Source: an uncultured Bacilli bacterium (GTDB taxonomy: Bacteria > Bacillota_I > Bacilli_A > RF39 > UBA660). From it: DNA of 5,881 nucleotides. The position numbers were made by a program, and so were the translations under genes. The stretch lies in assembly GCA_944331725.1 (NCBI GenBank), contig CALVJE010000068.1, positions 1-5,881 of the forward strand, given 5' to 3'. This document shows positions 1 to 5,851 of the stretch, in pieces; positions within the stretch are counted from its first letter, which is position 1, and each line of letters starts with the position of its first letter. The notes below the pieces were generated by a model, which saw only the letters and a program-made list of their open reading frames with translations, was not told where the DNA came from and made no database searches.

Positions 1-9
1 TTTTTACAT

Positions 10-1641
10 TTAATTATTAGGTATTTGTAAGACTTGTCCAACAGAAAGAAGATTAGACGTTAAATTATTTAATGACTTAATAATATCAACCGTAGTTCCA
101 AAGCGATTAGCTATACTCCAAAGACTATCACCTGACATTACTGTGTATGTTGTATAACTAGGATTAGTTGGATTATTAGTACTAGAACTAGGAATAATCA
201 AAACTTGTCCTATAGAAAGAAGATTAGATGTCAACCCATTAGCATTCTTTAAATCATTAACAGTAACTCCAAATTTATTAGCAATACTCCATAGACTATC
301 ACCTGATTGTACAGTATAAGTAGAAGGAATAGTTTCATTATTATTATCATTGTCTAAATCATCACCTGCACTAAGTCCAGGTATAATTAATGATTGTCCT
401 ACATTTAAAGTATCACTAACTAAATCATTAGCATCTCTTATCGCTTGTACAGTAACTCCAAACTTACGAGCTATACTCCAAAGACTATCACCTCGTTCTA
501 CTGTATAATAGAATACTGATCCATTATTATCACCAATGTCTTCATCTCCACTAACTCCTGGAATAGTTAAAACTTGCCCTATACTTAAAGTATCACTAGT
601 TAAGTTATTAGCATCTCTTAATTGTTGTACTGTAACTCCAAAACGGTTAGCAATACTCCATAAACTATCTCCAGACTGTACTGTATAAGTAGTAGAAGGT
701 CCTGTTACATTACCATTATCTTCATTACCATTACCAACACCAGGAATAATTAAAACTTGTCCTATACTAAGAGTATCACTTGTAAGATTATTAGCACGTC
801 TTAAATCATTAACACTTATTCCATAACGACTTGCAATACTCCAAAGACTATCTCCTCTTTGCACAGTATAAGTAACATTACCTCCAGTTCCATTATCGGT
901 ACCACCACTAGTAGGAATTCTAAGAAGTTGTCCAACTGTAAGAGTATCACTTGTTAAATTATTAGCATCTCTCAAAGCCTGCACTGTAACACCAAATTTA
1001 CGAGCTATACTCCATAGACTATCACCTTTAACTACAGTATAAAAGTTAGTAACACTTCCTTCAGGTGGAGTATAAGGAACACCAGCATACTGTGCAATTG
1101 CTCTAACAACAGCTTCTACATAATTTAATAAATCATTTTGTAGTTTAACTCTATCATTAGCATTATCAATAAAGCCATATTCTACAAGTAAAGATTGCAT
1201 AGGAGCAGTCTCTCTAATAATATAATAATAGTCTTTAGAAGGATCTTCAGGAAGTCTTCTTTGATAATATTTACGCATAATTTGCCCTTCACTACCTATC
1301 TCTTCTAAGATAGACCTAGCTAAAGTAGAATTATTACGTAAAGCATAAATAACTTCCGCTCCTTCTCCACCTCCAGCATTTATATGGTTAGAAATAAGTA
1401 TAGCATTACTACTACCCCCAAAAGCTTCATTAGCACGTCTAAGTCTTTCCGTTCTACTTAAGTTTTCATCAGAGTCTCTTGTTAAAACAGCAGGTATACC
1501 TAACTGTTGTAACCTTTCATACATATATAAAGATGCATCTAATGTAAAGTCTTTCTCTTGTAAACCACCACTAACAGCACCGGGATCAGCGCCACCGTGT
1601 CCTGCATCTACTACAACACCTGTTACTCTTCGCTCATTCAT
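10..1641 (-). CDS. N-acetylmuramoyl-L-alanine amidase (Amidase_3) with six C-terminal LysM domains
   Basis: Zinc-dependent cell-wall hydrolase predicted to cut the bond between N-acetylmuramic acid and the L-Ala of the stem peptide. In the 543-residue product, residues 7-187 form an Amidase_3 domain: DAGHGG gives zinc ligand H15, QEKDF gives E29, SNHINAGG gives H86, and LLVEYGF gives the catalytic E154. Six LysM peptidoglycan-binding domains follow (about 199-243, 256-300, 317-361, 377-421, 440-484, 497-541), each with a GDSLWSIA motif and joined by Asn/Gly/Asp/Ser-rich linkers. The frame is open up to a GTG at 1650, but the ATG at 1641 is preferred because GAGGTGA (1647-1653) sits 5 nt before it and overlaps the GTG. 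There is no signal peptide or membrane segment: the protein starts MNERRVTG and enters the catalytic fold at once. Export must therefore be non-classical, lysis-dependent or spore/mother-cell related (inference). It lies behind the operon terminator and so is probably transcribed separately. Family assignment is very secure; the physiological role (autolysin, spore enzyme, prophage-derived lysin) is not. Confidence 0.95.
   Translation of the reverse strand: MNERRVTGVVVDAGHGGADPGAVSGGLQEKDFTLDASLYMYERLQQLGIPAVLTRDSDENLSRTERLRRANEAFGGSSNAILISNHINAGGGEGAEVIYALRNNSTLARSILEEIGSEGQIMRKYYQRRLPEDPSKDYYYIIRETAPMQSLLVEYGFIDNANDRVKLQNDLLNYVEAVVRAIAQYAGVPYTPPEGSVTNFYTVVKGDSLWSIARKFGVTVQALRDANNLTSDTLTVGQLLRIPTSGGTDNGTGGNVTYTVQRGDSLWSIASRYGISVNDLRRANNLTSDTLSIGQVLIIPGVGNGNEDNGNVTGPSTTYTVQSGDSLWSIANRFGVTVQQLRDANNLTSDTLSIGQVLTIPGVSGDEDIGDNNGSVFYYTVERGDSLWSIARKFGVTVQAIRDANDLVSDTLNVGQSLIIPGLSAGDDLDNDNNNETIPSTYTVQSGDSLWSIANKFGVTVNDLKNANGLTSNLLSIGQVLIIPSSSTNNPTNPSYTTYTVMSGDSLWSIANRFGTTVDIIKSLNNLTSNLLSVGQVLQIPNN
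19..1047 (-). repeat. Six-copy LysM-coding tandem repeat, period about 170-190 bp
   Basis: The 3' two-thirds of the amidase gene consists of six imperfect direct repeats, one per LysM domain. The most conserved DNA block encodes GDSLWSIA; on the plus strand it reads approximately ATACTCCAAAGACTATC, with copies starting near 113, 291, 473, 653, 836 and 1010. Linker segments differ in length and sequence, so the repeats are diverged rather than freshly duplicated. LysM4 (VERGDSLWSIARKFGVTVQA) closely resembles LysM1, which hints at intragenic duplication. Such arrays commonly change copy number by recombination (general knowledge, not shown here). Confidence 0.9.
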
Positions 1642-1646
1642 AATAT

Positions 1647-1653
1647 TCACCTC
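1647..1653 (-). promoter_or_regulatory. Ribosome binding site that decides the amidase start
   Basis: On the minus strand GAGGTGA matches seven bases of the 16S anti-Shine-Dalgarno complement and lies 5 nt before the ATG at 1641. The in-frame GTG at 1648-1650 is inside this site and so is unlikely to be the true start. Confidence 0.75.
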
Positions 1654-1720
1654 TACATTAAAATATGTAAAAAGGCCTATTTTGCTACTAAAATAAATAC
1701 ACTAGTAAGAAAATTTACAA

Positions 1721-1761
1721 AAAAATAACCTTTTTGCTTTTTTAGCAATAAGGTTATTTTT
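1721..1761 (-). terminator. Strong intrinsic terminator of the lysS operon, possibly bidirectional
   Basis: A 12-bp perfect stem pairs 1721-1732 (AAAAATAACCTT) with 1750-1761. After one T-T mismatch it continues as a 5-bp stem (TTGCT 1734-1738 with AGCAA 1744-1748) around a 5-nt loop. On the minus strand the hairpin runs into seven Ts (1725 down to 1719), giving a typical Rho-independent terminator for transcripts coming from the S66 peptidase gene. The plus-strand reading also ends in Ts, but no plus-strand gene is visible to use it. It separates the three-gene operon from the amidase gene, which therefore needs its own promoter somewhere in 1650-1720. I see no clear consensus promoter there. 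Confidence 0.88.
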
Positions 1762-1796
1762 ATACAGCAATATTTTGTTATAACACTTTGTAATTT

Positions 1797-1900
1797 GTTA
1801 CTAATTGGGGTTTCAAAAGGGAACCCCCTTTGCCCAAATTCGATATTGGCTCTGCCAATATCGTAGTGGGTTACTAACTTGTCTAAAAGTTAGTTACTAA
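1797..1900. repeat. G+C-rich cluster of three hairpins bounded by GTTACTAA repeats (possible mobile intergenic repeat or structured RNA)
   Basis: This intergenic stretch holds three consecutive inverted repeats. The first pairs GGGGTTTC (1807-1814) with GGAACCCC (1820-1827), including one G-T wobble. The second is a perfect 10-bp stem, CGATATTGGC (1841-1850) with GCCAATATCG (1854-1863), around a TCT loop. The third is an 8-bp stem, ACTAACTT (1873-1880) with AAGTTAGT (1887-1894). The octamer GTTACTAA occurs three times, at 1797-1804, 1870-1877 and 1893-1900, so it bounds the block and also separates the second and third hairpins. Positions 1807-1870 are 50% G+C (32 of 64), far above the surroundings. 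No ORF is evident. It lies between the S66 peptidase stop codon and the terminator, so it would be transcribed as the 3' UTR of the operon. It could be a MITE-like repeat, an RNA element or processing site. I do not recognise a named family. Confidence 0.55.
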
Positions 1901-1943
1901 AACTCAATACTATTATTAAAAATAAACTATATATATATATTAA

Positions 1944-2984
1944 TTATTCACTCATTGGCTTCTCAAGAAAAATTATTTCTTTTTTATTTAAATCGACTCT
2001 AATTTTTTGACCAAATGGAAATATACACATAGGAGCAGTATGTCCTATATTAACATTGTATAAAATAGGTAACTCTGGTCTATTCGCTTCACCACCTATA
2101 ACATTTTTATATACTTCTTTATATTCCTCATAATATTTTTCATTTTGTGGTTTTCCTATAATAATACCATTTATTTTATCAATAATTCCTTGAGCAATTA
2201 AATTTCTTAAATAATATTCAATATAATCAGGTGGCACTTCATCTTCACTAGTTTCTAAAAATAAAACCTTATTTTCCCATTCATTTATAGTTGGCCAAAT
2301 TTTCGTACCAATAAACATTGGAAAAACATCAATACATCCACCTAATAATTCGCCTTCAAAATTACCTTTACCCTGCAAAACTTCATATCCATGTTTTTCA
2401 TGATACATTTCTCTTTTCTGCGAGTCATATGCTTCATTACTCCAATCTAAAAACTCACTTGTCCATTTTGGGCTTGATGTTATTGTAATATTTTCTGAAT
2501 TTCTAAAAAGAACTTCATCAACATATTTTTTAGTATAATCATGCATCTCATAATTTTCAGCAAATTCACACATAACAGATGGACCATAATATGATGTGAC
2601 ACCTGCTTTATACATCATAAAATGATTTACTGTAGTATCAGAATATCCCATAAAAACTTTAGGGTTATTCTTAATTACATCAAAATCTATATATGGCAAT
2701 AGTCTTATTGTATCAGCACCACCAATATTACATATAATTCCTTTAATATTTTTATCTTTTAAAGCATCCATAAAATCCTTTGCTCTTGCTTCTGGATGTT
2801 TTGATAAATACTCACTTCCTTTTAAGGCATTTGGCGTAGTAACAGTATTAAGTCCAAAAACTTCTTCAAGTCTCTTTTTTCCCTGTTCGTATCTATGTTT
2901 AAATTCTTTATCTCCAGCTGTTCCACTTGAAAGACTAACAATAGCTACTGTATCTCCTCTTTTTAATTTTTTTGGTTTAATCAT
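1944..2984 (-). CDS. S66-family serine peptidase, MccF-like (LD-carboxypeptidase / microcin C immunity type)
   Basis: Predicted cytoplasmic serine peptidase of 346 residues, a normal length for family S66. The Ser-Glu-His triad is readable: nucleophile S115 in GYSDTT, E244 in LFLETSED, and H315 in NIGHTAP. The N-terminal GDTVAIVSLSSG and the GG of NIGGADTIRLLPYIDF are standard family landmarks. The segment from PKWTSEFLDW (about 173-181) through YEVLQGKG to GELLGGCIDV resembles the Trp-bearing loop region of MccF proteins rather than short cell-wall LD-carboxypeptidases. E. coli MccF cleaves the amide bond of processed microcin C, an aminoacyl-adenylate mimic; classical LdcA releases D-Ala from murein tetrapeptide. 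There is no signal peptide. The start at 2984 is supported by AGGAGAA (2991-2997), and its ATG overlaps the TGA of the upstream gene by 4 nt, implying translational coupling. It is last in the operon with a tRNA synthetase and an AlaRS-like gene, which favours an anti-nucleotide-antibiotic role over murein recycling, but substrate is inferred. Confidence 0.9.
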   Translation of the reverse strand: MIKPKKLKRGDTVAIVSLSSGTAGDKEFKHRYEQGKKRLEEVFGLNTVTTPNALKGSEYLSKHPEARAKDFMDALKDKNIKGIICNIGGADTIRLLPYIDFDVIKNNPKVFMGYSDTTVNHFMMYKAGVTSYYGPSVMCEFAENYEMHDYTKKYVDEVLFRNSENITITSSPKWTSEFLDWSNEAYDSQKREMYHEKHGYEVLQGKGNFEGELLGGCIDVFPMFIGTKIWPTINEWENKVLFLETSEDEVPPDYIEYYLRNLIAQGIIDKINGIIIGKPQNEKYYEEYKEVYKNVIGGEANRPELPILYNVNIGHTAPMCIFPFGQKIRVDLNKKEIIFLEKPMSE

Positions 2985-4192
2985 TTTTTCTTCTCCTTTT
3001 TTTTGACTTTATTTTTTTCTGATTTCTGGAGAGCTAGTAGTTCAACATCAGATAAATTTGTAAAATATTTAAAATACTCACTTTTCATTATCTTTTTATT
3101 TTTTTTCCATAAATCATTACTTTCATTATAACATAACTCTACTAATCTTAATATTTTATTTATATTGTCTCCATTCAGTATTACAGAATAATCATGTTCA
3201 GCTATTTCTAAAAACTTTCTAAAAATCTCACCCATATTATTTTTATTTAAAAATGCTATGTTTTTTGAATTAATATCTTCTACTAATGCTAAAATATGTT
3301 CTTTAGAAATATCAGTTAGTACCATTAAAGAATTTAAAATGCTCATATATTTACTTAATATATATTTATCTCTTAAAATAATGTTATTTTTGTTTGCAAT
3401 AATACACATTGAGGAAATAATGCAATCAGTCATTTTTTCATGTAATGAGTTATTATAACAAAAGTCTTTTGTTAAATCGGTCATTGCATCATTTGCATAT
3501 ATACAGCTTTTTAAATTTTGATTAGCATATACTAAAGACTCAAGGCCTCCACCGAAGTCTATTCCAAATGGTTTACTATTAACAAAAACATTTATTGTAT
3601 TTCCCCAATTAACAATATCTCCATTGTTTCCTATTTCCCATCTTATACCATACCCTTCAACGTTGTTTATACCATATTTCCATTTAAGATTTTTTTCATC
3701 ATCTGTTGAGTATTTAATAATACAGTTCTTGTTTTTCAAATATATTAAAGTTTTGTTATCTATTTTCAAGAAATCTTCATACTGTATAGGAATTGTTAAA
3801 ATAATTTTATTAGCATATTTACATAAGAAATTGAATTCATCAATTAATGCTTTATTAAACTCATTTATAGATAAACATTCACTAGAGTAATACTTAAATC
3901 CACCCATCATTGAAAAAAAGGAAAAGAAGTAATCATCACCCTGAATTTTACCCAATACATCAATATGAGTATTTCTTAATGCAGGTTGAATCATAACATA
4001 ATCTTTTCCTTTTTTCATTTCTTTTATATTTTTTTTTGCAGTGCAAATAGTACAAGTCGTAAAATCTAATGTGATATCATCCTTGTAATTTAGTGGTAAT
4101 GGAGACATTGCAAGATAACCTTTATTTACATAATAATTTATATATTCTGAACAAATTGTTTTTTTAAGATTTTTCATTTCATTATAATTCAT
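2981..4192 (-). CDS. Stand-alone alanyl-tRNA synthetase-like catalytic-core protein of unknown function
   Basis: The 403-residue product resembles the N-terminal half of AlaRS but lacks the editing and C-Ala domains of the roughly 875-residue enzyme. Residues 16-47 (YINYYVNKGY through DDITLDFTTC) match AlaRS motif 1. Residues 66-101 match motif 2: R73 in ALRNTHIDVLG aligns with the ATP-binding Arg and FFSMMGGF with FFEMLGNF. W171 and E186 fall at the conserved WQMGDTG..TEI region. IDFGGGLES (211-219) matches motif 3 DTGMGLER: D212, which binds the alanine amino group in AlaRS, is kept, but the motif-3 Arg is Ser219. Residues 256-290 echo the helical tRNA-binding segment (DHIRSCAFLIA...YVLRRIIRR) with most arginines gone. 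The tail is Lys-rich (KVKKKEKKK). An ATG at 4192 is preferred over the in-frame GTG at 4204 because GGAGG (4198-4202) precedes it. The gene looks even more A+T-rich than lysS. Roles such as aminoacyl transfer, amino-acid sensing or decoy are possible; none is shown. Confidence 0.8.
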   Translation of the reverse strand: MNYNEMKNLKKTICSEYINYYVNKGYLAMSPLPLNYKDDITLDFTTCTICTAKKNIKEMKKGKDYVMIQPALRNTHIDVLGKIQGDDYFFSFFSMMGGFKYYSSECLSINEFNKALIDEFNFLCKYANKIILTIPIQYEDFLKIDNKTLIYLKNKNCIIKYSTDDEKNLKWKYGINNVEGYGIRWEIGNNGDIVNWGNTINVFVNSKPFGIDFGGGLESLVYANQNLKSCIYANDAMTDLTKDFCYNNSLHEKMTDCIISSMCIIANKNNIILRDKYILSKYMSILNSLMVLTDISKEHILALVEDINSKNIAFLNKNNMGEIFRKFLEIAEHDYSVILNGDNINKILRLVELCYNESNDLWKKNKKIMKSEYFKYFTNLSDVELLALQKSEKNKVKKKEKKK

Positions 4193-4197
4193 ATATG

Positions 4198-4202
4198 CCT
4201 CC
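4198..4202 (-). promoter_or_regulatory. Ribosome binding site of the AlaRS-like gene
   Basis: GGAGG on the minus strand lies 5 nt before the ATG at 4190-4192. It overlaps the alternative in-frame GTG at 4202-4204, which argues against that GTG as the start. The site sits in the short gap after the lysS stop codon, so the gene is read from the same transcript. Confidence 0.75.
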
Positions 4203-4217
4203 ACGATTTAATGCTTT

Positions 4218-5705
4218 TTATTTTAAAACTTTTTGATTATCTTGTTGTTTAATTTTCTTCATTTGTGGAAATAATATAACATCTCTCAATGTTGGTTCAT
4301 CTGTTAGAAGTGATACAACTCTATCTATTCCTAAACCTAAACCAGACATTGGTGGCATTCCATGTTCCATTGCCAAAATAAAGTCATCATCAATAGACAT
4401 TGATTCTTCATCACCATTATTTTTATCTATCATTTGTTGTTCAAATGTCCTTCTTTGTATTTCAGGATCAATTAACTCTGAATAGCATTTAGATAATTCC
4501 CATCCATTAACTACTAATTGGAACATATCAATTAGTCTATTGTCTTTATCGTTACGTCTTGCTAAAGGAATCATATATGCTGGATAATCGTATAAAATCG
4601 TAGGTTGTACTAAATAAGGTCTTACTTTCTTCTTAAAAATCAAATCAACTGCTGCTGTAACAGATTTAATATTATCAATTTCTGATTCATCAAACATTTG
4701 ATTATCTCTTAATATTTTCTTCACTTCTTCTACATCTTTAAAATCTAAAATATCAGTATTTAGTAATTCGCTTACAGTTTTCGAATAATTAACTTTTTCA
4801 AATTCATTAAAATTAAAGACTTTACCTTGATATTCAACATCTAAATTACCATTTACATCTGTTATTACATCTTTTAATAATTTTTCTAAAAAATTCATAT
4901 TTTTCAAATAATCCCAATAGGCAGCATACCACTCTAACATAGTAAACTCTTGTAAATGAGAAGCATCCATTCCTTCATTTCTAAAGTTCTTGCCAAGTTC
5001 AAACACTCTGTTAAAACCACTTTCAACAACTTGTTTTAAATATAACTCTGGTGCAATTCTTAAATAAAAATCTTCATTTAAGGCATTATGTTTAGTAATA
5101 AATGGCTTTGCATTAGCACCTGATGCAACGTTTTGTAATATTGGTGTTTCAACCTCAACAAAATCACTTGAACGCAAATAATCCTTAATATCATTTAAAA
5201 TTTGTATTCTTTTCTTAAATGTTGTTCTTGTTGAATCATTAGAAATAATACCTAAATATCTTTGTCTATATTTTATATCAGAATCAGTTATACCATGAAA
5301 CTTTTCAGGAAGTGGTCTTAAAGATTTACTTAATAAATCACCCTCTAACACTTTTACAGTCTTCACTCCTGTACCTGTTGTATAAACTTCACCATCAACT
5401 CCAATAAAGTCTCCAATATCAATATCTTTTTTGAAAAGGTCATAATTATCGCCTAAATCTTGTTTTGAAATAGACACTTGGGCTGTTCCATTTACATCAT
5501 ATAAATTTAAAAACATGAACTTCCCAAAAGAACGTTTAGAAACAATTCTTCCTGCAACTCTTATATGAGTACCATCATCTAAAGTAGCAACATTTTCAAG
5601 TTTTTCAATGTCATCATACTTATCTTTGTAAGCTATCATTTCTTCCTTTAATTTACTTAATTTTTCTTTTCTTACCTCATATTCATTATTTTTAGTATTT
5701 TCCAT
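4218..5705 (-). CDS. lysS: Lysyl-tRNA synthetase, class II
   Basis: Charges tRNA-Lys with lysine in the cytoplasm. The 495-residue length is normal and all domains are present. The anticodon-binding OB fold spans about 47-125 (IRVAGRIVSKRSFGKFMFLNLYD). The class II core shows motif 1 at 182-190 (FVEVETPIL), motif 2 at 241-258 (FRNEGMDASHLQEFTMLE) and motif 3 at 455-462 (GLGLGIDR, Arg462). RIAPELYLK (216-224) is a LysRS hallmark. Some conserved positions differ from E. coli-type enzymes: HLQEFT replaces HNPEFT, AKPF replaces ARPF, and LSKCYSELID (404-413) replaces the usual N-(G/A)-(F/Y)-S-E-L-N-D, so the Asn that contacts lysine in E. coli LysRS is Lys406 while the key Glu410 stays. The start at 5705 has AGGGGG (5713-5718) 7 nt upstream. 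It heads a three-gene operon. The roughly 38-nt leader is too short for a T-box, so control is not by that mechanism. It could be the housekeeping enzyme or a second, inhibitor-tolerant copy; the window cannot decide. Confidence 0.96.
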   Translation of the reverse strand: MENTKNNEYEVRKEKLSKLKEEMIAYKDKYDDIEKLENVATLDDGTHIRVAGRIVSKRSFGKFMFLNLYDVNGTAQVSISKQDLGDNYDLFKKDIDIGDFIGVDGEVYTTGTGVKTVKVLEGDLLSKSLRPLPEKFHGITDSDIKYRQRYLGIISNDSTRTTFKKRIQILNDIKDYLRSSDFVEVETPILQNVASGANAKPFITKHNALNEDFYLRIAPELYLKQVVESGFNRVFELGKNFRNEGMDASHLQEFTMLEWYAAYWDYLKNMNFLEKLLKDVITDVNGNLDVEYQGKVFNFNEFEKVNYSKTVSELLNTDILDFKDVEEVKKILRDNQMFDESEIDNIKSVTAAVDLIFKKKVRPYLVQPTILYDYPAYMIPLARRNDKDNRLIDMFQLVVNGWELSKCYSELIDPEIQRRTFEQQMIDKNNGDEESMSIDDDFILAMEHGMPPMSGLGLGIDRVVSLLTDEPTLRDVILFPQMKKIKQQDNQKVLK

Positions 5706-5749
5706 TTATTTTCCCCCTCACTTCACTAATTTACTAAAAATTTCTCTTT

Positions 5750-5778
5750 ATTCTAACATACACATTATGCTTTGTCAA
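5750..5778 (-). promoter_or_regulatory. Sigma-A type promoter with extended -10 for the lysS operon
   Basis: On the minus strand a perfect -35 TTGACA (5773-5778) is followed by a 17-nt spacer and a -10 TAGAAT (5750-5755) preceded by TGT, which gives the extended TGn element. The predicted start is near 5743, leaving a leader of about 38 nt that contains the ribosome binding site AGGGGG at 5713-5718. This is a near-consensus, probably strong promoter and the only convincing one for the three-gene operon. Confidence 0.85.
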
Positions 5779-5779
5779 A

Positions 5780-5803
5780 CATTATTGATAACATTATTGA
5801 TAA
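5780..5803. repeat. Perfect 12-bp tandem direct repeat next to the -35 box
   Basis: CATTATTGATAA occurs twice back to back (5780-5791 and 5792-5803). On the minus strand this is TTATCAATAATG twice, ending one base before the -35 hexamer, about -37 to -60 from the predicted start. The unit contains the small dyad TTAT-CA-ATAA. The placement suits an activator or repressor operator, or simply an A+T-rich UP element. The protein that might bind it is unknown. Confidence 0.7.
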
Positions 5804-5819
5804 CCCTTAATTTTAAAGT

Positions 5820-5851
5820 TAAATTTCAGTTTTGGAGTAAAGTGAAATTTA
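5820..5851. repeat. 9-bp perfect inverted repeat upstream of the lysS promoter
   Basis: TAAATTTCA (5820-5828) is the reverse complement of TGAAATTTA (5843-5851), with a 14-nt spacer. It lies about 42-73 nt upstream of the -35 box. No T-run follows on either side as in a terminator, and the arms are A+T-rich, so a protein-binding dyad or chance are both possible. The remaining bases to 5881 hold no visible gene; the A-run on the minus strand near 5871-5877 could belong to something beyond the window edge. Confidence 0.4.

Noticed and set aside
1654..1669. Small inverted repeat TACAT...ATGTA before the amidase ribosome binding site
   Set aside because: Five base pairs of A+T-rich sequence is within chance expectation here.
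1650..1720. Promoter for the amidase gene
   Set aside because: Several TATTTT-like -10 boxes exist on the minus strand but none has a good -35 at 16-18 nt. A promoter is expected here but I cannot choose one.
1797..1900. CRISPR array or integron attC site
   Set aside because: The GTTACTAA copies are only 8 bp with unequal spacing and no repeat-spacer pattern, and the octamer does not fit the attC core GTTRRRY.
1927..1941. TA dinucleotide run just after the S66 peptidase stop codon
   Set aside because: Simple A+T-rich repeat with no further structure; not evidence of a functional site.
3258..3458. 66-codon plus-strand ORF
   Set aside because: It lies antisense inside the AlaRS-like gene, has a low-complexity hydrophobic composition expected from the complement of A+T-rich coding DNA, and has no convincing ribosome binding site.
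3624..3890. 88-codon plus-strand ORF
   Set aside because: It is also antisense within the AlaRS-like gene, rich in Phe/Ile/Leu/Ser as a shadow of Lys/Asn/Glu codons, with no recognisable domain.
5706..5743. T-box riboswitch in the lysS leader
   Set aside because: The predicted leader is only about 38 nt and has no stem I, specifier loop or antiterminator sequence.
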